From Hyphomicrobiales bacterium (lineage in GTDB: Bacteria; Pseudomonadota; Alphaproteobacteria; Rhizobiales; Rhizobiaceae), in the NCBI GenBank assembly GCA_002400845.2, contig NVRK02000015.1, positions 1-64,000 on the forward strand: 64,000 nt of DNA, in the 5' to 3' direction. The position numbers and the translations under genes were made by a program. Below the pieces are notes generated by a model. That model searched no databases. It was not told the DNA's origin and saw only the letters and a program-made list of their open reading frames with translations. Below are positions 45,582-54,008 of the stretch, piece by piece. Position 1 is the first letter of the stretch, and the number at the start of each line of letters is the position of its first letter.

Positions 45582-46088
45582 ATGAACATTATAAAATATC
45601 TGTCAATCGCTTCGCTTTGCTTGGTACTTTTAATTGCTCTTTATGGCCCCAGTAAATTTTTAGAACAATTTTGGGGAAATCCAGACATGGGATATATTGA
45701 GATCAAAACCTTAGCCCCAACTAACAAACCAAACACTGCGCTCGCCTGCCCTTTAAATTATTGCACGCAACGCAAGCCAGATATAATTACCAGCACTTAT
45801 TCGATTTCATCTGAAATACTACGCGATAAAATTATTGACTATTTTAACAACGATACAAATGCCAAATATATAAGTGCCCCTGAAGATAAATTATCACTTC
45901 GCTTCATAACGTATTCTCCAACATTGCGTTTTCCAGATACTATTCAAGTCCAACTCATAAAATCTAGCCAGAGCACTTCAACATTAGCCATTTTTGCACG
46001 TGCTAAAATTGGCCACTCCGATTTCGGCGCAAACAAAGCCCGCGTAAAAGAAATATTGGCCGCGTTAAAGCCGTTTGAGAAACACTAA
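45582..46088 (+). CDS. DUF1499 family protein, membrane anchored
   Basis: This 168-residue protein has one N-terminal membrane helix (ISIASLCLVLLIALYG-like). The DUF1499 hallmarks are NTALACPLNYCTQRKPDI, RFITYSPTLRFPDTIQVQL and STLAIFARAKIGHSDFGANKARVKEILAAL. Function is unknown. It converges with the DUF1176-like gene, with only 5 bases between the two stops. Confidence 0.88.
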   Translation: MNIIKYLSIASLCLVLLIALYGPSKFLEQFWGNPDMGYIEIKTLAPTNKPNTALACPLNYCTQRKPDIITSTYSISSEILRDKIIDYFNNDTNAKYISAPEDKLSLRFITYSPTLRFPDTIQVQLIKSSQSTSTLAIFARAKIGHSDFGANKARVKEILAALKPFEKH

Positions 46089-46093
46089 ATTAT

Positions 46094-46693
46094 TTACTTA
46101 ATTGGCCACACCAAAGGCCATTCATCATCGACCCCATCACAGTTTTCTTTGCTTTTCTGTTCGATTAAAACAAAGGCAGCTATGAAGCTGTTTTTCTCCC
46201 ATTCCCAAACAAATGAAGAACCGCAATCACCAAGACCTCGCCCTTTATAATATGAAATTAATTGCTGTTTTTTTGTGTCCCAGCTAGCATTGAGTAAGAC
46301 ATCTTGTGTGGTCGGCCCTCTATTTCCGATAATGGGCAATGAAGCAATTTTAGCTAGATTGCCTTTAGGGTAATAAACAATTCCAATAGCAGTCGCATTA
46401 TATGCAGCGGGCGAACCACACGGCAGCAAATAAAACCTTACAGAAGAATTATATTTGCTAACTTCGCTAACAGCAACTTCAGTTCCTCCAAAAGTTTTGA
46501 TTAAATCCCCGTCAAACGTCATGCATTCTTCATTGCTTCTACCCCATATTTTTCTAACCACTATTGGTAAATCGGCCTCAGACAATAGCGCTTGAGCAAT
46601 TAAGTCATTGTCTTTTCCAAAAGCAGCACTTGTCGACAAAAGACAGATCAATGGCATTGCCACAGATAAGATGTTACCCACACATTTTAACAT
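46094..46693 (-). CDS. Secreted protein related to DUF1176
   Basis: This 199-residue exported protein has a signal peptide (ILSVAMPLICLLSTSAAFG) and five cysteines in the mature part. The C-terminus LGDCGSSFVWEWEKNSFIAAFVLIEQKSKENCDGVDDEWPLVWPIK follows the pattern of DUF1176 proteins, which end with a Cys-Trp-rich block. The N-terminal half of the usual DUF1176 protein is absent or diverged, since full members are nearer 340 residues. Function is unknown. Confidence 0.6.
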   Translation of the reverse strand: MLKCVGNILSVAMPLICLLSTSAAFGKDNDLIAQALLSEADLPIVVRKIWGRSNEECMTFDGDLIKTFGGTEVAVSEVSKYNSSVRFYLLPCGSPAAYNATAIGIVYYPKGNLAKIASLPIIGNRGPTTQDVLLNASWDTKKQQLISYYKGRGLGDCGSSFVWEWEKNSFIAAFVLIEQKSKENCDGVDDEWPLVWPIK

Positions 46694-46735
46694 TCAAATT
46701 TATCTCCCTACAAAATAAATCACCACGATATAAAA

Positions 46736-46773
46736 AAGGCACACTCAGTCCAATTAAGAACTAAGTGTGCCTT
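46736..46773 (-). terminator. Rho-independent terminator of the BA14K-like gene
   Basis: AAGGCACACT and AGTGTGCCTT form a perfect 10-bp stem with an 18-base loop. On the minus strand it is followed by TTTTTT. It lies 39 bases after the BA14K-like stop. Confidence 0.85.
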
Positions 46774-46811
46774 CAATCAATATACAGTCCATAAGACTTC
46801 ACTAAGTCAAT

Positions 46812-47174
46812 CTAATATCCTGAACGACATTGACGACGTGGGCCATGAAACGGCTGAAATGTATTGCTTGGATAATGATACGATCTATATTTACTGCCAC
46901 AGTAATTATAGTGTGCTTGGCTATAACCGCCGTGATAAACAGGCGCGGGTTGCACATATATTGGACGTGGCTGCACATAAACTGGCGGCGCTGGTTGATG
47001 TCTTGGTCTTGTTAGGCGGTTTACAATGCCTAGTCCAACACCAACACCCGTCGCAACGCCGTTACCGAAACGCTTCCATGTTTTACTGCCAGCATCTGCA
47101 TTTGAAACAGAAACAGCCAAAGGCGCTACTGCTAGCAAAGAAATCGCTAATATACTTGTTAAAATCTTTTTCAT
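46812..47174 (-). CDS. BA14K-like secreted protein
   Basis: This 120-residue exported protein starts at an ATG preceded by a perfect GGAGG (the track start adds four residues). The signal peptide is TSILAISLLAVAPLAVSVSNADA. A Pro/Val-rich linker (QPAPPVYVQPRPIYVQPAPVYHGG) leads to the C-terminal BA14K-type motif HYNYCGSKYRSYHYPSNTFQPFHGPRRQCRSGY. That motif defines the family named for the Brucella 14-kDa immunoreactive protein. A lectin-like role has been reported for the Brucella member. It is monocistronic with its own terminator. Confidence 0.85.
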   Translation of the reverse strand: MKKILTSILAISLLAVAPLAVSVSNADAGSKTWKRFGNGVATGVGVGLGIVNRLTRPRHQPAPPVYVQPRPIYVQPAPVYHGGYSQAHYNYCGSKYRSYHYPSNTFQPFHGPRRQCRSGY

Positions 47175-47358
47175 AATAACCTCCAAATATTCAATTTATA
47201 GTCTTCATTACTATATTAATCGTGTCAATACTTACTAAGTAACAATTAATATTGTTTCTGAAGCTAAAGTAACAACAAAATAGAGAGGTCGCTGTGTATT
47301 TCATCACACATGAAAATGAGCGTATTTTTTACAACAAAAAAATTAGTCTCTTAAAGTT

Positions 47359-48000
47359 CTATTTTAAAAATGGATTATTCAAACGTTCTTGGCCAATTGT
47401 ACTGCCCTCGCCATGTCCACAAATAAACGAAACATCATCGCCCAATGGTAACACTTTTGTTTTGATTGAATTAATCAGTGCGTCGTGGTCTCCACCCGGC
47501 AAATCGGTTCTACCAATAGAGTTTTGAAATAAAACATCTCCCACATGTGCAAATTTTGCTTCTCTATTAAACAAAATCACATGGCCTGGCGCGTGGCCTG
47601 GGCAATGATATATTTCAAATACATGTTCGCCAAACTCAACCGTATCGCCTTCTTCTAACCATTCATCTGGATAGGCATTTCTAAACGCGCCCTCCAACCC
47701 AAACATTTCACCTTGTTTTTCAATTTTTTCTAACAAGGGCTTATCATCTTTATGAGGCCCAATAATTTTGACTTTAAGCTTAGATTTTAATTCTTCAGCA
47801 CCGCCTGCATGGTCGATATGACCATGGGTCAAAACAATTTGTTTGATTTTAAGACCCAATTCATTAATAGCGTCTTCAACACGATCGATATCACCGCCAG
47901 GATCTACAACAATGCCCTCTTTAGTTTCTTCATCATACATCAAAGTGCAGTTTTGTTGAAACGGTGTTACAGGTACAATTGCGATTGCTAACTTAGCCAT
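47359..48000 (-). CDS. MBL-fold hydrolase (YcbL/glyoxalase II-like)
   Basis: This metallo-beta-lactamase-fold enzyme has 213 residues from MAKLAIAIVPVTPFQQNCTLMYDEETKEGIVVDPGGD. The metal-binding motif is LTHGHIDHAGGAEELK, with HCPGHAPGHVILFNREAKFAHVGDVLF and a final histidine in FICGHGEGSTIGQE. The track's 37-residue N-terminal extension is leader. It is the type II glyoxalase-like YcbL group, whose natural substrate is usually not proven; a thioester is likely. Confidence 0.9.
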   Translation of the reverse strand: MAKLAIAIVPVTPFQQNCTLMYDEETKEGIVVDPGGDIDRVEDAINELGLKIKQIVLTHGHIDHAGGAEELKSKLKVKIIGPHKDDKPLLEKIEKQGEMFGLEGAFRNAYPDEWLEEGDTVEFGEHVFEIYHCPGHAPGHVILFNREAKFAHVGDVLFQNSIGRTDLPGGDHDALINSIKTKVLPLGDDVSFICGHGEGSTIGQERLNNPFLK

Positions 48001-48102
48001 TGGTGTTTCCCATTTTAAATTTTGGATTAAATATCGATTACCACAACAAGGCAAATCCACAACTAACAATTTACAAACCAAGGCGTGCTTAAGACACAAA
48101 AA

Positions 48103-48128
48103 AACGGGCATCCGTTAAGACGCCCGTT
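48103..48128. terminator. Bidirectional terminator
   Basis: AACGGGC and GCCCGTT form a 7-bp stem with a 12-base loop; A-rich DNA lies to the left. It sits downstream of the Gly-rich gene on the minus strand and upstream of the MBL-fold gene. Confidence 0.75.
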
Positions 48129-48137
48129 AATTCAAAT

Positions 48138-48165
48138 ACTAAGTTTTTAAAACTAAGTTTTTAAA
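48138..48165. repeat. Exact 14-bp tandem duplication
   Basis: ACTAAGTTTTTAAA occurs twice head-to-tail between the Gly-rich gene and its terminator. It belongs with the other 11-14 bp tandem duplications of this window. Confidence 0.9.
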
Positions 48166-48184
48166 CAAAGATTTTATAAAATTC

Positions 48185-48511
48185 TTATTTCATAAATTTG
48201 TTTAGCAACATGCCGCCAATGCCAGAAATAGCACCACCACCAACAGCACCGCCAGCAAGATTGCCAACGATTGCGCCCATGTCCATGCCACCAGCAACAT
48301 CGCCACCAGACATCATGCCTGTAAGTCCGCCTAGCATTCCGCCTAGAGGACCAGCACCTGTAGCTGCTGCGCCACCTAATAGGCCGCCAGCACCGCCAAG
48401 TAAAACTTTGCGTAGCATGCTGCCACCAACTGATTTAACAAGACCGCCGATAACGCCGCCGCCTACTACACCAGATACAACTTGCAAGATAATTGGTATT
48501 AAAGCTTCCAT
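48185..48511 (-). CDS. Glycine-rich hydrophobic protein of unknown function
   Basis: This 108-residue protein is about one-third glycine, with glycine-zipper-like repeats (VVGGGVIGGLVKSVGGSMLRK, LLGGAGGLLGGAAATGAGPLGGMLGGLTGMM, NLAGGAVGGGAISGIGG). Only three basic or acidic positions interrupt the middle. It is probably membrane-associated or oligomeric. GGAG precedes the ATG. The proline-rich frame on the opposite strand is only its complement. Confidence 0.7.
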   Translation of the reverse strand: MEALIPIILQVVSGVVGGGVIGGLVKSVGGSMLRKVLLGGAGGLLGGAAATGAGPLGGMLGGLTGMMSGGDVAGGMDMGAIVGNLAGGAVGGGAISGIGGMLLNKFMK

Positions 48512-48692
48512 GATAATTCTCCAAATTAAAGAAGAGCTTCGCTCTTCTGTCCCCTTTTGTGCGCATCATTAAGATTGCGTTTGCACAACTTATACGTCTG
48601 CGACAATAAATTCAAAGATAATTTTAACTAATGGTTAACTATGAAGAGTTTTACAGAGAAAAAACCCAGATTATTTGGAAGAATCGTTAAAA

Positions 48693-49586
48693 TCAGCTCA
48701 CTTTAATAGCAGGACGCCCTCTAACTTCCGATTCGTAGTCTTCCATAAGTGTTTTTGTAATCTCACTTGGGGCAAACATTCTACCAGCAATCTCTGATAC
48801 TGGTGTCACTTCGGCGGCAGAACCTGTAAGAAAACACTCGCTAAAGCTCTCCAATTCGTCCAACTCAATATGACGCTCAACAACTTCTATGTTTCTACGC
48901 TTAGCTAGCTCAATTACAGTTTGACGGGTTAATCCATTCAAAAAGCAATCTGGCGTAGGCGTATGTAAAACACCTTCTTTTACGAAAAATACATTCGCAC
49001 CAGTCGCCTCTGCTATTAGGCCACGATAATCGAGCATTAAACTATCCGTAAAGCCTTTAGCTTCAGCCGCGTGTTTAGATAAAGTACAGATCATATAAAG
49101 ACCTGCCGCTTTTGCATGGCTTGGAATGGTTTTTTCGTCGGGGCGACGCCAATCAGATAAATCAAGACGAATGCCTTTTAGCTTTTCTTCTGGATTAAAA
49201 TAACTAGGCCAATTCCACGCGGCAATAGCAACATGAATGGTATTCTTTTGAGCTGATATAGCCATCATCTCACTACCGCGCCAAGCAACAGGACGAAGAT
49301 AACCTTCCACTAGCCCCTGCTTTTCAAGCGTATCAATACAAGCTTGGTTAATTGCATCTTGCGAATAAGGAATTTCAAACCCCAAATATTCAGCCGACTT
49401 AAAAAACCGCTCAGTGTGTTTTTCTAATTTAAAAATTTCACCGCCATAAGCGCGCTCACCTTCAAAAACTGAACTGGCATAGTGCAAGCCATGATTAAGC
49501 ACATGAACCTTGGCATCTTCCCATTTTACGAATTTTCCATCGAACCAAATGTGACCATCCATACGGTCAAAAGATACGCCTGCCAT
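48693..49586 (-). CDS. ilvE: Branched-chain amino acid aminotransferase
   Basis: IlvE carries out the last step of leucine, isoleucine and valine synthesis. This class IV aminotransferase has 297 residues. WFDGKFVKWEDAKVHVLNHGLHYASSVFEGERAYGGEIFKLE is the classic N-terminus. The PLP lysine lies in KTIPSHAKAAGLYMICTL, and the PLP phosphate-binding motif lies in CFLTGSAAEVTPV. AGGAG precedes the ATG. It is divergent from a MarR regulator. Confidence 0.96.
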   Translation of the reverse strand: MAGVSFDRMDGHIWFDGKFVKWEDAKVHVLNHGLHYASSVFEGERAYGGEIFKLEKHTERFFKSAEYLGFEIPYSQDAINQACIDTLEKQGLVEGYLRPVAWRGSEMMAISAQKNTIHVAIAAWNWPSYFNPEEKLKGIRLDLSDWRRPDEKTIPSHAKAAGLYMICTLSKHAAEAKGFTDSLMLDYRGLIAEATGANVFFVKEGVLHTPTPDCFLNGLTRQTVIELAKRRNIEVVERHIELDELESFSECFLTGSAAEVTPVSEIAGRMFAPSEITKTLMEDYESEVRGRPAIKVS

Positions 49587-49721
49587 TTTATGTACTCCTG
49601 CGCTAAGGCATTATTGTCGTTAGACATTAAAAACTGAAAATTGATACCATATTTACCATAATTAATCGTAATATTATGCAATCTAAATACCAAACATTTG
49701 AAGCAAATTAGACCTAAAATA

Positions 49722-49748
49722 AAATATGTCAACAGTGCTGACATATTT
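49722..49748. promoter_or_regulatory. Candidate MarR operator in the ilvE/marR intergenic region
   Basis: AAATATGTCA-ACAGTGC-TGACATATTT has two perfect 10-base arms and a 7-base spacer. It lies midway between the divergent ilvE and MarR genes. It is the strongest palindrome of the region, and its place suits an autoregulatory site. Confidence 0.55.
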
Positions 49749-49852
49749 ATTAAGATGTGCTAATAAACCTATAGTTTTAAATATAAATATTAAGCTTGAA
49801 CGTTTCATTCGAGTACAATTTTTAAAATACGAAAAACATAGCGGGCCTTGTA

Positions 49853-50341
49853 ATGAATAAAGATTTACCAGACACATTATTATCCCAAACCGACATTACC
49901 AACGTTGAGCTACCCGACAATATTGACTTCGATTTTCTTGAAGCCTTCTTCTTAGCCTATCGTGATTTTGTTGGCGATGCTGACAAAACGCTGGAAGAAA
50001 TGGGGTTTGGTCGCGCGCATCACCGCGTCTTATTTTTTGTAAATAAAAACCACGGCCTAACCGTTGCAGAATTATTAGATATTTTAGGCATAACCAAACA
50101 AAGCCTATCGCGCGTATTGCGCCAATTATTAGACAGTCAGCACATAACCCAAAAAACAGGCCGTGATGATCGCAGGCAAAGAATGCTTTATCCTACCTTA
50201 AAAGGGCGCGAGTTAATCTTACAATTATCAACCCCTCAATCTCGCCGCATCAACACTGCATTACAAAATGCAGAATTAAGTGATCCACAAGCTGTGCTAA
50301 AGTTCTTGACCAACATGACAAATGCTAGTCAAAAAGGTTAG
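49853..50341 (+). CDS. MarR family transcriptional regulator (PetP-like)
   Basis: This 162-residue winged-helix regulator has an N-terminal dimerization helix (FDFLEAFFLAYRDFVGDADKTLEEMGF), then HHRVLFFVNKNHGLTVAELLDILGITKQSLSRVLRQLLDSQHI and the wing TGRDDRRQRMLYPTLKGREL. The order MarR then OmpR-type response regulator recalls petP-petR of Rhodobacter, required for cytochrome bc1 expression. That name is by analogy only. A strong palindrome lies about 105 bases upstream. Confidence 0.88.
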   Translation: MNKDLPDTLLSQTDITNVELPDNIDFDFLEAFFLAYRDFVGDADKTLEEMGFGRAHHRVLFFVNKNHGLTVAELLDILGITKQSLSRVLRQLLDSQHITQKTGRDDRRQRMLYPTLKGRELILQLSTPQSRRINTALQNAELSDPQAVLKFLTNMTNASQKG

Positions 50342-50441
50342 ACTGATCTTTACAAGTAAATAGCTCATGCTGTTTTGCGAATAGATAGATTCAATATGAG
50401 GGTATTTGCCTCAATAATTATTTAAGATTTGGAGTTGCCAA

Positions 50442-51182
50442 TTGGCCAATCAAAACAACGAGAATAATGACGCAAATAAGAACACGCACTCAATCAAGAT
50501 TGAAGATGATGCCGCTCACCTTTTGGTAGTTGACGATGACAGCCGCATACGTGAACTGATTAAACGTTACCTTGGCGAGCATGGGTTTAGGGTAACCGTT
50601 GCAGGAGATGCGGCAGAGGCCAGAAAGCAACTTAGTGGATTAGAATTCGACCTTTTAATTGTTGATGTAATGATGCCAGGTGAAACTGGCATTGAGTTTA
50701 CCAAATCAATTTCTGGCGAAAATGAAGTTCCAATCTTAATGCTAACCGCACTTGCCGAAACTGACGATCGCATTAACGGATTAGAAGCTGGCGCTGATGA
50801 TTATCTTTCAAAACCATTTGAACCGCGTGAATTGCTTTTACGAATCAATAATATTCTAAAACGCCTTAAAAAGCCTGACGAACCAATTATTGAGCAAATT
50901 AGTTTTGGCCCCTATCATTTCTCTGTAAAAAAACGCGAATTGAAAAAAGAGGGTGAAGTTGTGAAACTCACTGACCGCGAAAAAGAGATCATGGTCATAT
51001 TTGCAACAAGTGCTGGAAGTGATGTAGCAAGAACAGATTTATTAGGTGAGTATACCGAAGCTGGTGAACGAAAAATTGATGTACAAATAAACAGACTGCG
51101 CCGTAAAATAGAAGATGATCCAGGCGATCCAAAATGGTTGCAAACTGTACGTGGTATCGGCTACCGTTTATTCGTAAATTAG
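50442..51182 (+). CDS. OmpR-type response regulator (PetR-like) with a TTG start
   Basis: This 246-residue protein has a receiver domain with acidic pocket HLLVVDDDSRIRE, phospho-acceptor Asp in FDLLIVDVMMPGETG and the lysine of DDYLSKPFEPREL. A C-terminal winged helix follows (VKLTDREKEIMVIFATSAGSDVARTDLL, RKIDVQINRLRRKIEDDPGDPKWLQTVRGIGYRL). The start is TTG: GGAG lies 7 bases upstream, and the next in-frame ATG is inside the receiver domain. A histidine kinase follows 83 bases later, so the two form a two-component system. Confidence 0.92.
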   Translation: MANQNNENNDANKNTHSIKIEDDAAHLLVVDDDSRIRELIKRYLGEHGFRVTVAGDAAEARKQLSGLEFDLLIVDVMMPGETGIEFTKSISGENEVPILMLTALAETDDRINGLEAGADDYLSKPFEPRELLLRINNILKRLKKPDEPIIEQISFGPYHFSVKKRELKKEGEVVKLTDREKEIMVIFATSAGSDVARTDLLGEYTEAGERKIDVQINRLRRKIEDDPGDPKWLQTVRGIGYRLFVN

Positions 51183-51237
51183 ATTAAAGTGCAAACCGAC
51201 ACACCGTCTTTTTAAATTATTACGCAATATGAAAATC

Positions 51238-51263
51238 TAGTAGGCAATTCCAGTAGGCAATAA
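51238..51263. repeat. Imperfect 13-bp tandem duplication before the kinase start
   Basis: TAGTAGGCAATTC is followed by CAGTAGGCAATAA; ten bases (AGTAGGCAAT) are identical. The second copy supplies the only AGG near the GTG start of the histidine kinase, so the duplication may have shaped its ribosome site. Confidence 0.7.
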
Positions 51264-51265
51264 AA

Positions 51266-52678
51266 GTGGCAGTAAAACCAGTAGATATAGAGCCGACAAA
51301 TGTAGAGGAGCTCTCTTTGTGGCAAAAAATTCGTAGGAATCCAATCTTACGCTTTTTTCGCTGGCTAGGTCAGCAGATGCCTAAAGGCCTTTATGCACGT
51401 TCGCTGCTTATTATCATTATGCCAATGCTCATTTTACAATCGGTTATTGCTTATGTCTTTATGGAAAGACACTGGCAAACCGTTACACAGCGTTTGTCCA
51501 AAGCAGTAACGGCAGATATTTCTGCAATAATCGACATCATAGAAACGTATCCGCAAGAAAAAGAATATGCCGAGATCATTCGCATATCGCGAGAACGCTT
51601 GAAATTAAACATAACAATTATGCCACCGGACCCCTTTCCGCCAGCAAACAACAAACCGTTTTTTTCAATTCTCGATGACATTCTGCGCGAAGAAATTACA
51701 AGTCAAATCAGCAGGCCCTTTTGGATTGACACAGTCGGCGATTCTGACCTGTTAGAAATTCGCATTAGACTTGAAAACCCAGATAAAGTTTTGCGCGTTT
51801 ATGCAAAACGAAATCAAGCTTACGCCTCAAACTCTCATATATTTTTATTATGGATGGTTGGAACATCACTTTTCTTAATCGGCATTTCTATACTATTTTT
51901 ACGAAATCAAATTCGCCCGATTCAAAAATTGGCTGAGGCAGCAGAATTGTATGGTAAAGGTCGAGACCTGCCAATTGATTTTAAAATTCGTGGCGCACGA
52001 GAGGTTAGAACTGCTGGTCTTGCTTTTGTTAAGATGCGCGAACGTATTGACAGGCAAATTCAACAAAGAACAGCGATGTTAACAGGCGTAAGCCATGATT
52101 TGCGTACAATTCTTACACGTTTCAAATTACAAGTTGCACTCGTGGGAGACACTAAAGATACTCAAGAATTGCAAGACGACATCAACGAAATGCAAAACAT
52201 GTTGCAGGGTTATTTAGATTTTGCAAAAGGAGAATCTGGCGAAGAAATCGAACAAGTGATTTTAGTTAAATTGCTAGAGCGTCATGCAAAAGAAGCAAAA
52301 ATTAAAAACATAAAATACGAGGTTAAATGCGCTCCTAATCTTAAAATTAGAGTACGTCCAAATGCAATTGCAAGATTGATTGCAAATCTGGTCACCAATG
52401 CTTTTAGATATGCAAACACGGTCAAAGTAACTGTGATTGATGGCGCAAGCGGCACATTAATTACCATTGATGATAATGGCACTGGCATTCCTGCCCACTT
52501 GAGAGAAGATGCATTTCGCCCATTCATGCGATTAGATGAAGCACGCAACCAAGATGAAAGCGGAACAGGTCTTGGTCTTTCCATTGCTCAAGACATTGCG
52601 CACTTACATGGCGGAAACATTAACCTGCATGACAGCCCTCTTGGTGGCTTGCGTGCAATTGTGAAACTGCCTCACTAA
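51266..52678 (+). CDS. EnvZ-type sensor histidine kinase
   Basis: This 470-residue inner-membrane kinase starts with GTG. Two membrane helices (about residues 50-70 and 190-212, HIFLLWMVGTSLFLIGISILFL) flank a periplasmic sensor of about 120 residues. HAMP region: RNQIRPIQKLAEAAELYGKGRDLP. The phosphorylated His lies in GVSHDLRTILTRFKLQV, and the ATPase boxes are LVTNAFRYAN, TIDDNGTGIP and SGTGLGLSIAQDIAHLHGG. It pairs with the response regulator upstream. The signal is unknown. Confidence 0.93.
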   Translation: MAVKPVDIEPTNVEELSLWQKIRRNPILRFFRWLGQQMPKGLYARSLLIIIMPMLILQSVIAYVFMERHWQTVTQRLSKAVTADISAIIDIIETYPQEKEYAEIIRISRERLKLNITIMPPDPFPPANNKPFFSILDDILREEITSQISRPFWIDTVGDSDLLEIRIRLENPDKVLRVYAKRNQAYASNSHIFLLWMVGTSLFLIGISILFLRNQIRPIQKLAEAAELYGKGRDLPIDFKIRGAREVRTAGLAFVKMRERIDRQIQQRTAMLTGVSHDLRTILTRFKLQVALVGDTKDTQELQDDINEMQNMLQGYLDFAKGESGEEIEQVILVKLLERHAKEAKIKNIKYEVKCAPNLKIRVRPNAIARLIANLVTNAFRYANTVKVTVIDGASGTLITIDDNGTGIPAHLREDAFRPFMRLDEARNQDESGTGLGLSIAQDIAHLHGGNINLHDSPLGGLRAIVKLPH

Positions 52679-52696
52679 ACACAAAACTAAATTTAG

Positions 52697-53041
52697 TTAG
52701 TGTAAACGTCCGCCATTTGGCACTTTAAGGTCAGGCGATGCTAAAACAATTGCACCTTCTTCATCTGAAAAGCCAAGGATCAAAACTTCTGACATGAAGG
52801 GACCAATTTGGCGTGGTGGAAAATTCACCACCGCCATTACTTGCTTACCCACTAATTGTTCAGATGTATAATGCTGTGTAATTTGGGCAGAACTTTTTTT
52901 AACGCCAATATCCTCTCCAAAATCAATCTTCAATTTATAAGCAGGCTTTCGCGCTTGCGGAAACGGATCAACTTGAACAATCGTTCCAACTCTTATGTCG
53001 ACACTTAAAAAATCGTCAATGCTAATAGGATTATCTGGCAT
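52697..53041 (-). CDS. csaA: tRNA-binding domain protein (CsaA-like)
   Basis: This 114-residue protein consists of a single tRNA-binding OB-fold domain: SIDDFLSVDIRVGTIVQVDPFPQARKPAYKLKIDFGEDIGVKKSSAQI, then QVMAVVNFPPRQIGPFMSEVLILGF and the ending GGRLH. It matches CsaA, reported in Bacillus as an export-related chaperone. It lies just downstream of proC (25 bases), so the two are probably co-transcribed. It converges with the histidine kinase gene. Confidence 0.93.
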   Translation of the reverse strand: MPDNPISIDDFLSVDIRVGTIVQVDPFPQARKPAYKLKIDFGEDIGVKKSSAQITQHYTSEQLVGKQVMAVVNFPPRQIGPFMSEVLILGFSDEEGAIVLASPDLKVPNGGRLH

Positions 53042-53066
53042 GGTCGTTTTCCAAAATTTAATTGAA

Positions 53067-53876
53067 CTAAGAAAGTTCTTCTGAGCGTTTTTTAGCGGCC
53101 ATAATAGCTTGTGATACTAGGCTCTGCATTTTTTGCTCGTTCATAAATACATCTAGCGCGGCCGCTGTTGTGCCATTTGGCGAAGTAACATTTTTTCGTA
53201 ATTGTGCAGAACTGTCTTCTAATTGAGATAACATCTCTCCAGCACCAGCAATGGTCTCACGCGCCAACATTTCTGCCACGGCTTCAGGCAGTCCAGCTTC
53301 AACGCCTGCTTTCGCCATGCACTCAGCTAAATGAAAAACATATGCAGGCCCACTGCCTGAGACTGCCGTTACAGCATCAATTTGTGATTCATTTTCAACC
53401 CAAACAACTTTGCCAATTGCGCTAAGTAAATGCGTAACCTGTTCAACTTGGCTTGCCACAGTGCGTCCATTCGCAAAACAACCTGTCATGCCACGACGCA
53501 TTAAAGAAGGTGTATTTGGCATTGCACGCACAATTGCCACATCACCAGCATGCTTACCAATTGTCGAAATTGTTGTACCAGCAGCAACAGAAACGACGAC
53601 TGTGTTCTCGCCAATCATATTGGTTAAAGATGGCAATACTTTTTGAATAATTTGAGGCTTAACCGCTACTATTAGAACATCAGAGATGGGAGCGTCAGTT
53701 GCCGAAGTAAAATGGTCCACGCCAGTCTCTGCGAAAATAGCCACCATTTTTTCGGACGGCACTGGGTCAACAACATTTATACGCTCAGTAGAAATGCCAC
53801 TTTCCAACCAGCCAGCCAACATTGCGCCACCCATATTACCAGCGCCAATAAGACAAATTGAAAAATCACTATTCAT
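53067..53876 (-). CDS. proC: Pyrroline-5-carboxylate reductase
   Basis: ProC catalyses the final step of proline synthesis, reducing pyrroline-5-carboxylate with NAD(P)H. It has 269 residues. The Rossmann motif is ICLIGAGNMGGAMLAGWL. VAAGTTISTIG, RAMPNTPSLMRRGMTG and the C-terminal signature AVSGSGPAYVFHLAECMAKAGVEAGLPEAVA are intact. It forms a short operon with csaA; in many rhizobia ybjN precedes it, and here ybjN lies 0.9 kb further upstream with a HAD gene inserted on the other strand. Confidence 0.96.
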   Translation of the reverse strand: MNSDFSICLIGAGNMGGAMLAGWLESGISTERINVVDPVPSEKMVAIFAETGVDHFTSATDAPISDVLIVAVKPQIIQKVLPSLTNMIGENTVVVSVAAGTTISTIGKHAGDVAIVRAMPNTPSLMRRGMTGCFANGRTVASQVEQVTHLLSAIGKVVWVENESQIDAVTAVSGSGPAYVFHLAECMAKAGVEAGLPEAVAEMLARETIAGAGEMLSQLEDSSAQLRKNVTSPNGTTAAALDVFMNEQKMQSLVSQAIMAAKKRSEELS

Positions 53877-54008
53877 ACCAATCTTGACCCCTTATAAGAA
53901 TCTTGTATTTGAAACTTCAAAGCTAATGATTGCCATGCTTGGCAATTCTACTCAAGCCTTCCTCGCCAAATCTGGCGATATTAAAACATTCATCAAAGGA
54001 AATTCAAC

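Noticed and set aside
48198-48572. 124-residue Pro-rich plus-strand ORF
   Set aside because: It is the complement of the Gly-rich protein gene at 48185-48511, which has the better ribosome site and a plausible membrane sequence.
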